A DNA stretch of 64,000 nt. Origin: an uncultured Haliea sp. (GTDB lineage Bacteria; Pseudomonadota; Gammaproteobacteria; Pseudomonadales; Halieaceae). The position numbers were made by a program, and so were the translations under genes. The DNA lies in the NCBI GenBank assembly GCA_947258585.1, contig CAMYIZ010000017.1, positions 1-64,000 on the forward strand, in the 5' to 3' direction. The notes beneath the pieces were generated by a model. That model had not been told where the DNA came from. It ran no database searches and saw only the letters and a list, made by a program, of their open reading frames with translations. The first letter of the stretch is position 1. Each line of letters opens with the position of its first letter. Shown in pieces: positions 1 through 8,382 of this stretch.

Positions 1-1248
1 GCCGGTGGCGTCGCCGGCGGCATGCTGGCTGAGGGCGAGCGCCAGCTGCGGGCGGGCAAGCGCCCCCGGGCCCGGGATATGCTGCTTACCCCGGGCAATG
101 CCCGCCGGGTAACCAAACAGCTGGCGCGCATGCGCGGCGCCGCGATGAAGCTCGGCCAGATCCTGTCGATGGATACCGGGGACCTGCTGCCGCGGGAGCT
201 GGCGGAAATCCTCGCCAGGTTGCGGGCCGACGCCGAATCCATGCCGGCCAGGCAGCTGCAGGAAGCGTTGCACCAGGCATTTGGCCCGGACTGGGACCCC
301 GCGCTGTTCGAGTTTGAGTGGCGTCCGCTGGCGGCGGCGTCCATCGGCCAGGTCCACCGTATCCGGGCGCCGGATGGCCGCGCCGCCGTGCTCAAGATCC
401 AGTATCCCGGCGTTGCCGACAGCATTGACAGCGATGTCGACAATATCGCCACCCTGCTGCGGATGTCAGGGCTGCTGCCGCGCCAGCTGGACCTGCAGCC
501 GCTGCTGCTGGATGCCCGCGCCCAGCTCAAGGATGAGGCGGACTATTTGCAGGAAGCGAAGTACCTGAACCGCTTTCGCGAGGCCCTGGCCCATGACCAG
601 CGCTTTGTCTTGCCCGAAGTGCTGCCCGACCTCACCCGGCGCAACGTGCTGGGGATGACCTACGTCGACGGGGAGTCCATCGAGACCCTGGTCCTGCAGC
701 CTGCCGCCGAGCGTGACCGGGTGATGAGCGCGCTGATCGAACTGTTGCTCACCGAAATATTCGAACTGCGGCTGGTTCAGACCGACCCCAATTTCGCCAA
801 TTACCAGTACCGCGAGCGCGACGGTGCCATCGTGCTGCTGGATTTTGGCGCCAGCCGACCCTTCAAGGCCGCGTTTGTACGCGACTATGGCAAGCTGGCG
901 GCAGCCGCCATGGCGGGTGACCGGGAGGGGGTGGCGCGGGCCGCGGAGCGGGTGGGCTACGCCATTGGCGAGCCGGGTTCCCGCTACCGGGAGCTGGTGC
1001 TGGACATGTTGCTGCTGGCTCTGGAACCACTGCGCCAGGAGGGGGCCTATGACTTTGGTAGCTCGGACATGCCCGCCCGCCTGATGGCAATGGGCCAGTC
1101 GGTGAGCGGTTTCCGGGATTTCTGGCAGGCGCCGCCGACCCAGGCGGTCTACTTTCATCGCAAGCTGGGCGGCATGTTCATGCTGGCCCATCGCCTCAAG
1201 GCGAGGGTGGACGTGCGCGGCCTGATGGCCCAGCGGGTCAAAACCTGA
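1..1248 (+). CDS. ABC1/UbiB (AarF)-family kinase-like protein, 5' end outside window
   Basis: Atypical protein-kinase-like family (ABC1/ADCK/UbiB, COG0661), whose best known members support ubiquinone biosynthesis. The reading frame is open from base 1 (it begins AGGVAGGMLAEG), so the true start lies upstream; an ATG at 22 is internal. Visible family marks are the KLGQ segment near residue 52 of the visible part, AAASIGQVH (the Ala-rich nucleotide loop), VLKIQYPG with the candidate catalytic Lys, TDPNFANY in place of the usual DPHPGN catalytic loop, and LLDFGASR as the metal-binding DFG. No membrane segment is seen in the visible part. It ends 3 bases from the stop of convergent nagA. Family assignment is firm; the substrate is unknown. 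Confidence 0.88.
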   Translation, partial: AGGVAGGMLAEGERQLRAGKRPRARDMLLTPGNARRVTKQLARMRGAAMKLGQILSMDTGDLLPRELAEILARLRADAESMPARQLQEALHQAFGPDWDPALFEFEWRPLAAASIGQVHRIRAPDGRAAVLKIQYPGVADSIDSDVDNIATLLRMSGLLPRQLDLQPLLLDARAQLKDEADYLQEAKYLNRFREALAHDQRFVLPEVLPDLTRRNVLGMTYVDGESIETLVLQPAAERDRVMSALIELLLTEIFELRLVQTDPNFANYQYRERDGAIVLLDFGASRPFKAAFVRDYGKLAAAAMAGDREGVARAAERVGYAIGEPGSRYRELVLDMLLLALEPLRQEGAYDFGSSDMPARLMAMGQSVSGFRDFWQAPPTQAVYFHRKLGGMFMLAHRLKARVDVRGLMAQRVKT

Positions 1249-1251
1249 GCC

Positions 1252-2427
1252 TTACCGCCTGCGGGCGCAGTCGCTGCGCTGTCCCGCCACCCAGGTGGCG
1301 TTGACCTGCAGGTTCTCATCCAGCAGCACCAGGTCCGCCCGAGAGCCCGCGGCTATCCGCCCCAGACGCTGTTCGCCGATAAACTCGGCCGGGTACAGTG
1401 AGGCCATGCGCAGGCATTCCTCCAGCGGCAGCCCCACGACCCGGTTGCAATAGCGCACTGCATCCACCAGGCCGATTGCGCTGCCCGCCAGGGCGCCCTC
1501 CGCATTGAGCAAGCGGCCGTCGCGCGCCGTGATGCGCTCGCCGTAGAGGGTAAACCAGGGTTGCCCGCTGCCGACGGTGGCCATGGCATCGCTGACCAGG
1601 AACAGTTTGCCCGCGCCGGCGCAGCGGTGGGCGACGCGGATACTGGCCGGGTGCAAGTGGTGGCCATCGGCGATGATTCCCAGCCAGCAGTCGCCGCTGT
1701 CGAGGGCGGCGCCGGTGACACCGGGCTCCCGGGCGGTCAGCGGGCTCATGGCGTTGAACAGGTGGGTGAAGCCGCGCAGCCCCTCCCGCCGCGCCTGCTG
1801 CAGCTGCGCCCAGCTCGCCGCGCTGTGACCAGCGCTGACTACGATGCCGGCGCTGCTGAGCTGGCGGATCATGCCCGGCGCCATCACCTCGGGTGCCAGA
1901 GTGGTCAGACAACGCATATCGGCAAGGCTGCGCAGCCAGTCAATGTCCGCTGCTGTCGGTTGCCGCAAGCGGTCCGCCTGGTGAGTCCCGCGGCGGGCGG
2001 CGGCAAAGAACGGCCCCTCGATATGGATGCCGAGGACGGCACTGGCTTCAGGCTGCGCCGAAGCCTGTGCCTGGCGCACCGCGGCAACGCCAGCCTGCAG
2101 GACAGCGGCGGTGTCGCTGAGCAGGGTGGGCAGCAGCGCCGTGGTCCCGTAGCGGCGGTGGGCGGCGGCGATGTGCAGTACGGTGTCGGCACTGGGCGCG
2201 TTGTTGAACTGCAGGCCACCGCCGCCGTTGACCTGCAGGTCAACCAGGCCGGGTGCGAGAAAGCCCTCGGTGATATCCTCGCAGGGCAGTGCGGCGGGAA
2301 TGCCGGCGGCGGGCAGCAGGGCCTGCACTGTCCCTCCCGCCAGTAGAATACCGCAGTCACTGTGCCACTGCTCGCCATCGAACAGGCGGGATGCGCGCAG
2401 GGCACTGTCGGCGAGCTGATCCTTCAT
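1252..2427 (-). CDS. nagA: N-acetylglucosamine-6-phosphate deacetylase
   Basis: Cytoplasmic amidohydrolase that removes acetate from N-acetylglucosamine-6-phosphate in amino-sugar and peptidoglycan recycling. The 391-residue length is normal. Visible motifs: GLVDLQVNGGGG near residue 60, HIEGPFF near 133 (metal-binding Glu), VSAGHS near 198 and THLFNAM near 220 (metal-binding His), LVSDAM near 277 (catalytic Asp). The start is the only in-frame ATG close to the conserved N-terminus; the purine-rich AAGGA before it is unusually close (about 2 bases). It stands alone, without nagB, a kinase or a NagC-like regulator nearby, and is convergent with the kinase-like gene. Confidence 0.93.
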   Translation of the reverse strand: MKDQLADSALRASRLFDGEQWHSDCGILLAGGTVQALLPAAGIPAALPCEDITEGFLAPGLVDLQVNGGGGLQFNNAPSADTVLHIAAAHRRYGTTALLPTLLSDTAAVLQAGVAAVRQAQASAQPEASAVLGIHIEGPFFAAARRGTHQADRLRQPTAADIDWLRSLADMRCLTTLAPEVMAPGMIRQLSSAGIVVSAGHSAASWAQLQQARREGLRGFTHLFNAMSPLTAREPGVTGAALDSGDCWLGIIADGHHLHPASIRVAHRCAGAGKLFLVSDAMATVGSGQPWFTLYGERITARDGRLLNAEGALAGSAIGLVDAVRYCNRVVGLPLEECLRMASLYPAEFIGEQRLGRIAAGSRADLVLLDENLQVNATWVAGQRSDCARRR

Positions 2428-2546
2428 AATCCTTCGCTTGTGTCACGGGCCGGGGACAGGATCGGTAGTGGTGCCAGCGGGTACCCGATCCTGGCAGTGC
2501 ACAGGACTATAGCAGGAACCCGGAATCCCCAGCACTCAATACCGGG

Positions 2547-3653
2547 TCAGGTCCCGGTGCGAATGCCTCTCTTCTCGAGAATGGGCAGGACATGCTCTGC
2601 AAAATACGGGAACTCGTCGGCGTAGTTGACGAACGCCAGTGTGGTGCCGCCAAACCCCGTGTCGTAAAGCTCGGTGATGCCGTCGGCGACCTGCTCCGGC
2701 GTACCGACCAGCGGGAAGCCGCCGTGGCCCGCTGCCATTCGATCGCGGATAAGGCTCAGGAGGTCGTGGGGGAAGGAGTGGGCGTGGGCGAACTGCAGTC
2801 GCACCAGGTTGTCCACCGCGGCCCAATCCGCATTGGTGTCCGCGTAGTGCTTGTGGTAATCCTGCGCTTCTTTCTCGCTGGGCCGGCACACCACGTAGGA
2901 AAACGTCAGCACATCCACATCTCTGCCCGCGCTGCTTGCCTGCGCCTTCAACTCGGCAAGCTCATCCCGGGAGCGGGCCAGGTCGATCGCGGGGGTGAAG
3001 AGAAAGTCGGCATTGTTCACCGCGAACTCTCGCCCCTGGGGGGACCCGGCGGCGTTGACGATAGGGGGTAGATTCGAAACCGGTTTGGGATCGGAATGTA
3101 CGCCCTTCAGCTTGAAATACTCGCCATTCCAGTCGAAAGCTCCGCTCTCGGTCCACAGTTTTTTGACGATATCAAACCATTCCTGTGCGTATCCGTAGCG
3201 GGTTTCGTGATCATCCGCCAATTGCAGGCCCATGGCATCGTACTCGGGCTGGTTCCAGCCCGCGACGATATTCAGTCCGGCGCGACCGGCGCCGATCTGG
3301 TCGATGGTCGCAATCTGTTTCGCCACCACAACCGGGTGATTGAACGCCGTGTGCATGGTTGCGATCACCGAGATGCGCTCGGTGATGGCGAGAAGCCCGG
3401 CAGCCCAGGCCATGGTTTCCAGGACGTTGTAGTGGAAGTTGGTCTCGCCACCGTAGCCGATCCAGCGAGCGATAGGCAGCATGAAATCGAGCCCCGCCTG
3501 GTCGCACTGGTGGACGAGGCGGGCGTTGTTTTCCCAGGAATTGACCCAGCGCTCCGGCACCTTGGTGACTGCCATGCCCGAGGAGCAGTTGGCGGAAAAT
3601 GTGCCAAGCTTGAAGTGGTTTTTGCGAAACATCCGGTTTTCTACCTGGTTCAT
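2547..3653 (-). CDS. LLM-class flavin-dependent monooxygenase (RutA/SsuD-like group)
   Basis: Luciferase-like FMNH2-dependent oxygenase of 368 residues, the usual size for the alkanesulfonate, dimethyl-sulfone and pyrimidine monooxygenase group. Typical stretches include KLGTFSANCSSG near residue 16, the LLAITERISVIATMHTAF core strand near 95, ATIDQIGAGRAGLNIVAGWN near 120, and GTPEQVADGI near 322 towards the end of the TIM barrel. The start has a strong GGAGG seven bases upstream. A flavin reductase partner is not present in the window. The promoter region holds a perfect TATAAT and an AT-rich motif shared with the MaoC gene promoter, suggesting common control by the adjacent MarR-like regulator. 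The substrate cannot be told from sequence; rut or sfn genes are absent, so no specific name is given. Confidence 0.88.
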   Translation of the reverse strand: MNQVENRMFRKNHFKLGTFSANCSSGMAVTKVPERWVNSWENNARLVHQCDQAGLDFMLPIARWIGYGGETNFHYNVLETMAWAAGLLAITERISVIATMHTAFNHPVVVAKQIATIDQIGAGRAGLNIVAGWNQPEYDAMGLQLADDHETRYGYAQEWFDIVKKLWTESGAFDWNGEYFKLKGVHSDPKPVSNLPPIVNAAGSPQGREFAVNNADFLFTPAIDLARSRDELAELKAQASSAGRDVDVLTFSYVVCRPSEKEAQDYHKHYADTNADWAAVDNLVRLQFAHAHSFPHDLLSLIRDRMAAGHGGFPLVGTPEQVADGITELYDTGFGGTTLAFVNYADEFPYFAEHVLPILEKRGIRTGT

Positions 3654-3682
3654 GGCGATCCCTCCGAGGGTTTGTCGATGTT

Positions 3683-3714
3683 ATTATAGAAATTACGTTT
3701 TAAATTAAAGCTTA
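3683..3714 (-). promoter_or_regulatory. Promoter of the LLM monooxygenase with possible operator
   Basis: On the minus strand a perfect TATAAT (plus strand 3683-3688) lies about 30 bases before the start codon at 3653. About 16 bases further upstream is TAAGCTTTAA (3705-3714), overlapping the -35 position, where no good TTGACA is seen. The same 10-mer with one change (TAAACTTTAA) recurs at 5027-5036 in the MaoC promoter region. A weak -35 overlapped by a repeated motif is what a regulated promoter would show. Confidence 0.5.
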
Positions 3715-3821
3715 TTTAACAACATGGCGCTGGAATGTCAACCTGCGTGCATCGATCTGTGAGAAAATCCCGGCCTGCCGCTCATGCGGGTCTGATGCTG
3801 GATAGTTAGAGGAGGGACTGT

Positions 3822-4457
3822 ATGCCAAGAAGTAGAAAGCCCGGCTCCCCGGGTTTGCCGGAGCGGTCGAAGGGCCCGGAGTCTGGTACTCCGGATCTCG
3901 CCACCGTGGGCAGCGCGGAGCATGGCGGGCTGACGCTGGACCGGCGCTGGCATCTCGCCGAGACCCCGCATGAAGTCGCGGTCAGCGAGCTTGAATACGC
4001 CATCATGCGCTGTAACGAAGCCTTCACCCGCTGGCAGGCCGAGTGCCTGGCTGCGGTCAGTGGTATCGACGTGGGCGGTGGTGACAATGCACTCCTGCAC
4101 GTGATCCGCATGAAGGAGCGAGCCAAGGGGGTCAAGGAAATCGCCCGGCTGATGAATCGCGACGACATCCCCAACATCCAGTACTCGCTGCGCAAGCTCC
4201 TCAAGGCGGGGCTGATCGAGAAAAGTGCACAGAGTTCGCACCGCCAGGGCGTCACCTACCGCGTCACCGGCAAGGGCCACGAGATCACCGAACGCTATGC
4301 GGGTCTTCGGCGCAGCCTGCTGCTTGACTTCACCGGCACTGTGCACGAGTTCGTGCCGCAAATGACCGATGCGGCCCGCACGCTTGATCTGATGTCGGGG
4401 ATCTACGAGCAGGCGGCGCGAATTGCGGCCACCCATCGTATTGACCAGCCTGACTAG
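3822..4457 (+). CDS. MarR-like winged-helix transcriptional regulator (COG5631 type)
   Basis: Predicted DNA-binding regulator of 211 residues. After a polar, probably disordered N-terminus of about 45 residues comes a helical segment (EVAVSELEYAIMRCNEAF) and then a winged-helix core near residues 85-150: HVIRMKERAKGVKEIARLMN as first helices, IQYSLRKLLKAGLIEK as recognition helix, and SSHRQGVTYRVTGKG as the wing. The start ATG has GAGGAGGG just upstream. It sits between the divergently read LLM monooxygenase and the MaoC-like gene, whose promoters share an AT-rich motif, so it may control both and perhaps the receptor further on. The ligand is unknown. Confidence 0.82.
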   Translation: MPRSRKPGSPGLPERSKGPESGTPDLATVGSAEHGGLTLDRRWHLAETPHEVAVSELEYAIMRCNEAFTRWQAECLAAVSGIDVGGGDNALLHVIRMKERAKGVKEIARLMNRDDIPNIQYSLRKLLKAGLIEKSAQSSHRQGVTYRVTGKGHEITERYAGLRRSLLLDFTGTVHEFVPQMTDAARTLDLMSGIYEQAARIAATHRIDQPD

Positions 4458-4503
4458 CCAGCGGCACAGAGCGGGCTGAGGGCGCCAAGGCGGCACGCCA
4501 TGC

Positions 4504-4938
4504 CTATACCAGGTAAAGCGCGGTGGTGTTCATGTGCAACACGTCCACAGCGTCCTGGCGATGCAAGTGGACCTCCGCGATTACCACCCCCCGATCCGGT
4601 TTGCTGCGGCTGAGGCGTGTTTCCTGGATCCTGCACTGCCCACTCAATACGTCCCCCGGTCGAACGGGGGCGAGCCAGCGCACATGATCGACCCCCGGAG
4701 CCGCTACCGAGCTTGAATCGGTGATGAAGGCGTCGCACATCAGGCGCATGGCGATGGCGCAGGTATGCCAGCCGCTGGCAATCAATTCACCCATTGGCGA
4801 GTCTTCTGCGGCCGCTGGATTGGTGTGCATGGGTTGAGGATCGTAGCGGGTGGCAAACTCTATTATTTCGTCCGCTGTCAGCCGATATTTTCCCAGGTGT
4901 ATCACCTGCCCTGCCGCGAAACTGTTGAGGCGCCACAT
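4504..4938 (-). CDS. MaoC-like hot-dog fold (R)-hydratase/dehydratase
   Basis: Small hot-dog enzyme, probably hydrating or dehydrating an acyl-CoA-type thioester. The chosen start at 4938 gives 144 residues, preceded by GGGAG at seven bases; the reading frame is open to 5025 but the extra 29 residues look non-coding. Key motif YDPQPMH near residue 43 supplies the Asp and His of the MaoC active site, followed by IASGWHT and VRWLAPVRPGD, all typical of stand-alone bacterial MaoC proteins. It lies on the same strand as the LLM monooxygenase but on the other side of the regulator. The substrate is unknown; involvement in breakdown of a branched or cyclic acid is only a guess from the neighbours. 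Confidence 0.88.
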   Translation of the reverse strand: MWRLNSFAAGQVIHLGKYRLTADEIIEFATRYDPQPMHTNPAAAEDSPMGELIASGWHTCAIAMRLMCDAFITDSSSVAAPGVDHVRWLAPVRPGDVLSGQCRIQETRLSRSKPDRGVVIAEVHLHRQDAVDVLHMNTTALYLV

Positions 4939-5026
4939 CCACTGTCTCCCACCGATCAAAAGCCACACTGAAGAAACTTCTCCAGTCCGGGTGTTTACAA
5001 TCCCGCGAACTAGTCCTACTATCAAA

Positions 5027-5047
5027 TAAACTTTAAGCCTAAAGTTT
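5027..5047. promoter_or_regulatory. Perfect inverted repeat, candidate operator
   Basis: AAACTTTA (5028-5035), a 4-base spacer AGCC, then TAAAGTTT (5040-5047): an exact 8+8 palindrome in an otherwise GC-rich genome. The half-site with its flank, TAAACTTTAA (5027-5036), matches 9 of 10 bases of a site in the LLM monooxygenase promoter. It lies in the divergent region upstream of the MaoC-like gene and the receptor, suitable for a dimeric winged-helix regulator. Confidence 0.5.
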
Positions 5048-5354
5048 TATCGCGAAGAGGCAGTGTATGCGAAATGCCCCGGTTTTCAACAGCAATAAGT
5101 TCGTCTTCGGTGGCTTTTTCCCCAATGCCCGGACGGGGTCCCTGTGACCGGGGTGGGGCGGCACTGCGGCCGGGTAGGGTTCGACGTCCGTGGATGCGAC
5201 CCGCTGCCGGCAAATGCCATGGCGGATGCCCACAGCTCGTTATTGTCTGTCAATTGCGCAAGAGAATTCCCATTGTTTCCCGGCAAGGCCGCCTCAGGTC
5301 CTGCGGCGACGTGCCCGTCCGGGACTGCTGGCTGCATCGTGGGCTGAGTTTTTC

Positions 5355-5383
5355 TGGACAAAATGTGTTCATTTTTCGATACC
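5355..5383 (+). promoter_or_regulatory. Candidate promoter of the TonB-dependent receptor
   Basis: TGGACA (5355-5360) is one base from the -35 consensus; 17 bases later is GATACC (5378-5383), a weak -10. The start codon at 5400 follows a strong AGGGGGA at 7 bases. The -10 is poor and the leader would be short, so this is tentative. Confidence 0.3.
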
Positions 5384-5399
5384 TGTAGGGGGATATTGT

Positions 5400-7822
5400 A
5401 TGAAGAGGAAATTGGGGTTCAAGTTCGGGTCTTTGTGTGCCGCCCTGGCGGTTCCACTGACCGGTGTGGCACAAAACCTGCTCGAAGAGGTCACCGTCAC
5501 CGCGCAGAAACGCGAGCAGAATCTGCAGGATGTCGGTATAGCGATAACGGTGTTCAGCGGCGACCAGGTGCGTGCGCTGGGCGTGCAGCAGAGTTTTGAT
5601 ATCGCCGGATTTACCCCCGGTGTCCATATCAGCGGGAATATTGCCGGCCAGAATACCCAGTTCTCGATTCGCGGCGTAACCCAGAATGACTTCAACGATA
5701 TCATCGAGGCGCCCAACGCGGCGTATCTTGACGAGGGGTACCTGGCAGTGGCGCAGGCCCAGACCTTCGCGGTCTACGATATCGAGCGGCTGGAGATCCT
5801 CAAGGGGCCCCAGGGCACCCTGTTTGGCCGCAACGCCACCGGCGGGCTTGTTCACTACATATCCAACAAGCCGAATTTTGATGGCACCGAGGGCTATATC
5901 GATTTCCAGGTGGGCGAGTTTGATACCCCCGCCCACGCCAATCAAATGGTTATCGAGGGTGCCTTGGGGAGCGCGCTGACCGAGACCGTCGCCGGCAGGG
6001 TGGCCTTTCGCTACAAGGACCAGGATGGGTATCTGAAGAACCTCTACCCGGACAGCGCGTTCCTCGGCCCCCGGGTCCGGGTGCGGGCGCGGACCTGGGT
6101 GGACAGGAAGACAAGTCTGCTCGCGGCACGCTGCTGTTCCAGCCGAACGACACGACGCAGGCCATGGTTTCCCTCAACTACTCCAAATCCGACTTGTCCT
6201 CGGGGCCCTACCAAAGCAAGCCCACGATCGGGGTGCTTGATGCCAGTGGCGAGCTGATCAACGTGATTGACATGCCGGCAGGGGAAACACGGTTTACCAT
6301 CCAGGGTGACCAGGACGGCGGCGGCAACGCCATTGACGGCAGCAGTTTTCTCCCCGGTGCCGGCATAGGATTGCCCGGCCGCCTCGCTCCCGGTGGCGAT
6401 TTCTTCGGCTACCTTGATCCGGATGGCGAGGATTTTACCTTCTCCGGGGATTTTGCCTTTGAGGACCAGGCTTTTACCGAGACCTGGGGAGTTAACGTCA
6501 ACCTGCAGCATGAGCTGGCAAACGGTGTTCAGGTCACGTCAATTACGGACTTCAAGGACTACGAGAAGCTGCTGTTCATCGACGTGGATGCCGCGCCCGC
6601 CAACCAGCTGGCGAATTATGCGGGGGTCGATGCAACCAGCTTTACCCAGGAAATCAGATTCAACGGTGAAACTGAACGCACACGCTGGGTCGCTGGTGCC
6701 TTCTACCTGAACATCGACACCACCTCCGACAATGGCCTGAAGGCGCCGGTCAACAGTATCGCCGGCAGCCCGCCCTTCGCGCCTGTCGATATCGGGGTGG
6801 TTGCAGACCTGGAGACCAATTCCTACAGTGTTTTCGGTCAGCTCGACTACGACCTCACAGAGACGCTGACGCTCACCGCCGGCGCGCGCCTGATTCAGGA
6901 AGAGAAGGACTTCGACCTGTTGATCGCCATCTTCCCCTCCTTTGACAGCTTCTCGGTCAATCGGGGTGAGCCCATTCCCAATGCCTTCGGTGCTGGTTCG
7001 CCGTTTACCAACACCGATGACAGTTCCGACACGCTCTGGACCGGCAAGCTACAGCTGGACTGGCGTTACACCGATGACCTGCTGCTGTACGCGGGGATCA
7101 ACCGCGGTGTAAAAGCCGGCAGCTTCAACGCACCGCTGCTGGGCGCTTACCTGGGCGCAGGGGGCGACGAGAGCCTGCCCTACGACGAAGAGATTTTGGT
7201 GTCCTACGAAGGTGGATTCAAAAAGTCATTCGCCGGCGGCATGACCCGTTTGAACGGCACCGCTTTCTACTACGATTACACGGACTACCAGTCTTTCCTC
7301 TTTGTTGGTGTTGGTGGGGTCGTGCAGAACAACGATGCCCGCACTTACGGTGCAGAGCTCGAATTGCAGACATCGCCCATGGACGGACTGGATATCATGC
7401 TCAGCGGCGCCTGGTTCGACGCCACTGTGAAGGACGTGCCACTGCGCAGGGGCTCGCCACTGCCGTCGCGCGACGTCAAGCCGACCTATGCGCCGGAGCT
7501 GCAGGCCGCAGGCCTGATCCGCTACCAGTGGCCTGCCCTGGGCGGAAACCTCGCCGTACAGGCGGATTTTTCCTACTCGGATGAGTTCTTCTATAACCTG
7601 CGCAACTTCGATGCCGACAAGTTCGACAGTTACACCATTTACAATTCGTCGATTAGCTGGAGCAGCACTGACAGTCAGTGGCAGGCAACACTGGCCGTGC
7701 GCAACCTGACTGATGAAAGGGCGGGTACCCAGGGTTTTGACCTGGCTTCGCTGTGCGGCTGTAACGAAATTGCGTTTCGCGAACCACGCCTGTATTCCAT
7801 CGCCTTGCGCTACGAGTTCTGA
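5400..7822 (+). pseudogene. TonB-dependent outer-membrane receptor, interrupted by one frameshift
   Basis: Outer-membrane beta-barrel importer of about 807 residues when both parts are joined. The first part starts at 5400 with a signal peptide ending near GVAQN, followed by the plug domain (LLEEVTVTAQKREQNLQDV, FSIRGVTQNDF, ILKGPQGTLFGRNATGG). The frame breaks between about 6066 and 6105: reading in frame gives RVRVRARTWVDRK, whereas one frame over gives ADLGGQEDKSARGTLLFQPND, which continues into the intact barrel to the C-terminal IALRYEF with its terminal Phe. Losing one base from the C run at 6068-6072 explains the break. Everything else is intact, so either a sequencing error or a recent mutation. 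Five bases separate it from the next gene. The substrate is unknown. Confidence 0.85.
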
Positions 7823-7827
7823 GGCTG

Positions 7828-8382
7828 ATGGAGTCCCTGCACAAGCGGCGCAGCCTTCTCAAGGCACTGGTACTGTCGTACCCGCTGGTCTCCGGGGCGC
7901 TGTTGCTGTCACCGGCACAGGCCCGGCAGCGCAAGCTGCCGCTCGCCGTGCTGGATGACGGCGAAGCTGCGGACCTGGAGTCGGTGATAGAGGCGCTTGT
8001 GCCCGGTTCCGCGGAGGCTGGCGCGGTGCACTTTATCGATTACCAGTTGGCGAGGCCGGCAGCCGACAGCCTGCTTATGCTCAGGTACCTGGGGGTGGAG
8101 CAACCACATCTGAATTTCTATCGAGCTGGCCTGGAGGCGCTTGCTCAGCATTCCGTCAGGCGCTTCGGCAAACGCCCGTCTGCATTGCCCGCGGCGGAGC
8201 TGGATACATTGATTACCGACCTGATAGCGGATGATACGCCGGGATGGTCAGGGCCGCCGGCGTCGTTTCTCTATTTCGTCTGGCGCAGCGATGGTGTTGA
8301 TGTGACCTATGGTACAGAGGATGGCATGGCATCGCTGAACACGCCGTACATGGCTCATATCAAGCCGGAGCAGGTATGGTAA
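7828..8382 (+). CDS. Gluconate 2-dehydrogenase subunit 3 family protein (Tat-exported)
   Basis: Small partner subunit (184 residues) of membrane-associated GMC-type dehydrogenases. The N-terminus has KRRSLLK followed by a hydrophobic stretch and an AQA cleavage site near residue 32, a good twin-arginine signal, so the complex would be exported folded with its flavin. The body matches the family in length and in segments such as LESVIEALVPGS and HFIDYQLARP. It begins 5 bases after the receptor stop, and its end overlaps the GMC oxidoreductase start by 7 bases, so the three are probably co-transcribed and the two enzyme subunits translationally coupled. A cytochrome c subunit, often the third component, is absent here. 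Confidence 0.85.
   Translation: MESLHKRRSLLKALVLSYPLVSGALLLSPAQARQRKLPLAVLDDGEAADLESVIEALVPGSAEAGAVHFIDYQLARPAADSLLMLRYLGVEQPHLNFYRAGLEALAQHSVRRFGKRPSALPAAELDTLITDLIADDTPGWSGPPASFLYFVWRSDGVDVTYGTEDGMASLNTPYMAHIKPEQVW

Larger units (their letters stand above)
4939..5399. other. Intergenic region (461 bp) between the MaoC-like gene and TonB receptor
   Basis: No convincing gene is seen. It holds a perfect inverted repeat at 5028-5047 about 90 bases upstream of the MaoC-like start and a candidate promoter for the receptor at 5355-5383. The centre, 5060-5340, is GC-rich with open frames in several directions but none with a ribosome site and family similarity. Confidence 0.6.

Noticed and set aside
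6066-6105. Programmed -1 frameshift in the TonB receptor
   Set aside because: The C run is not a classical slippery heptamer (a CGG codon would have to re-pair as CCG), there is no family precedent known to me, and a lost C explains it more simply.
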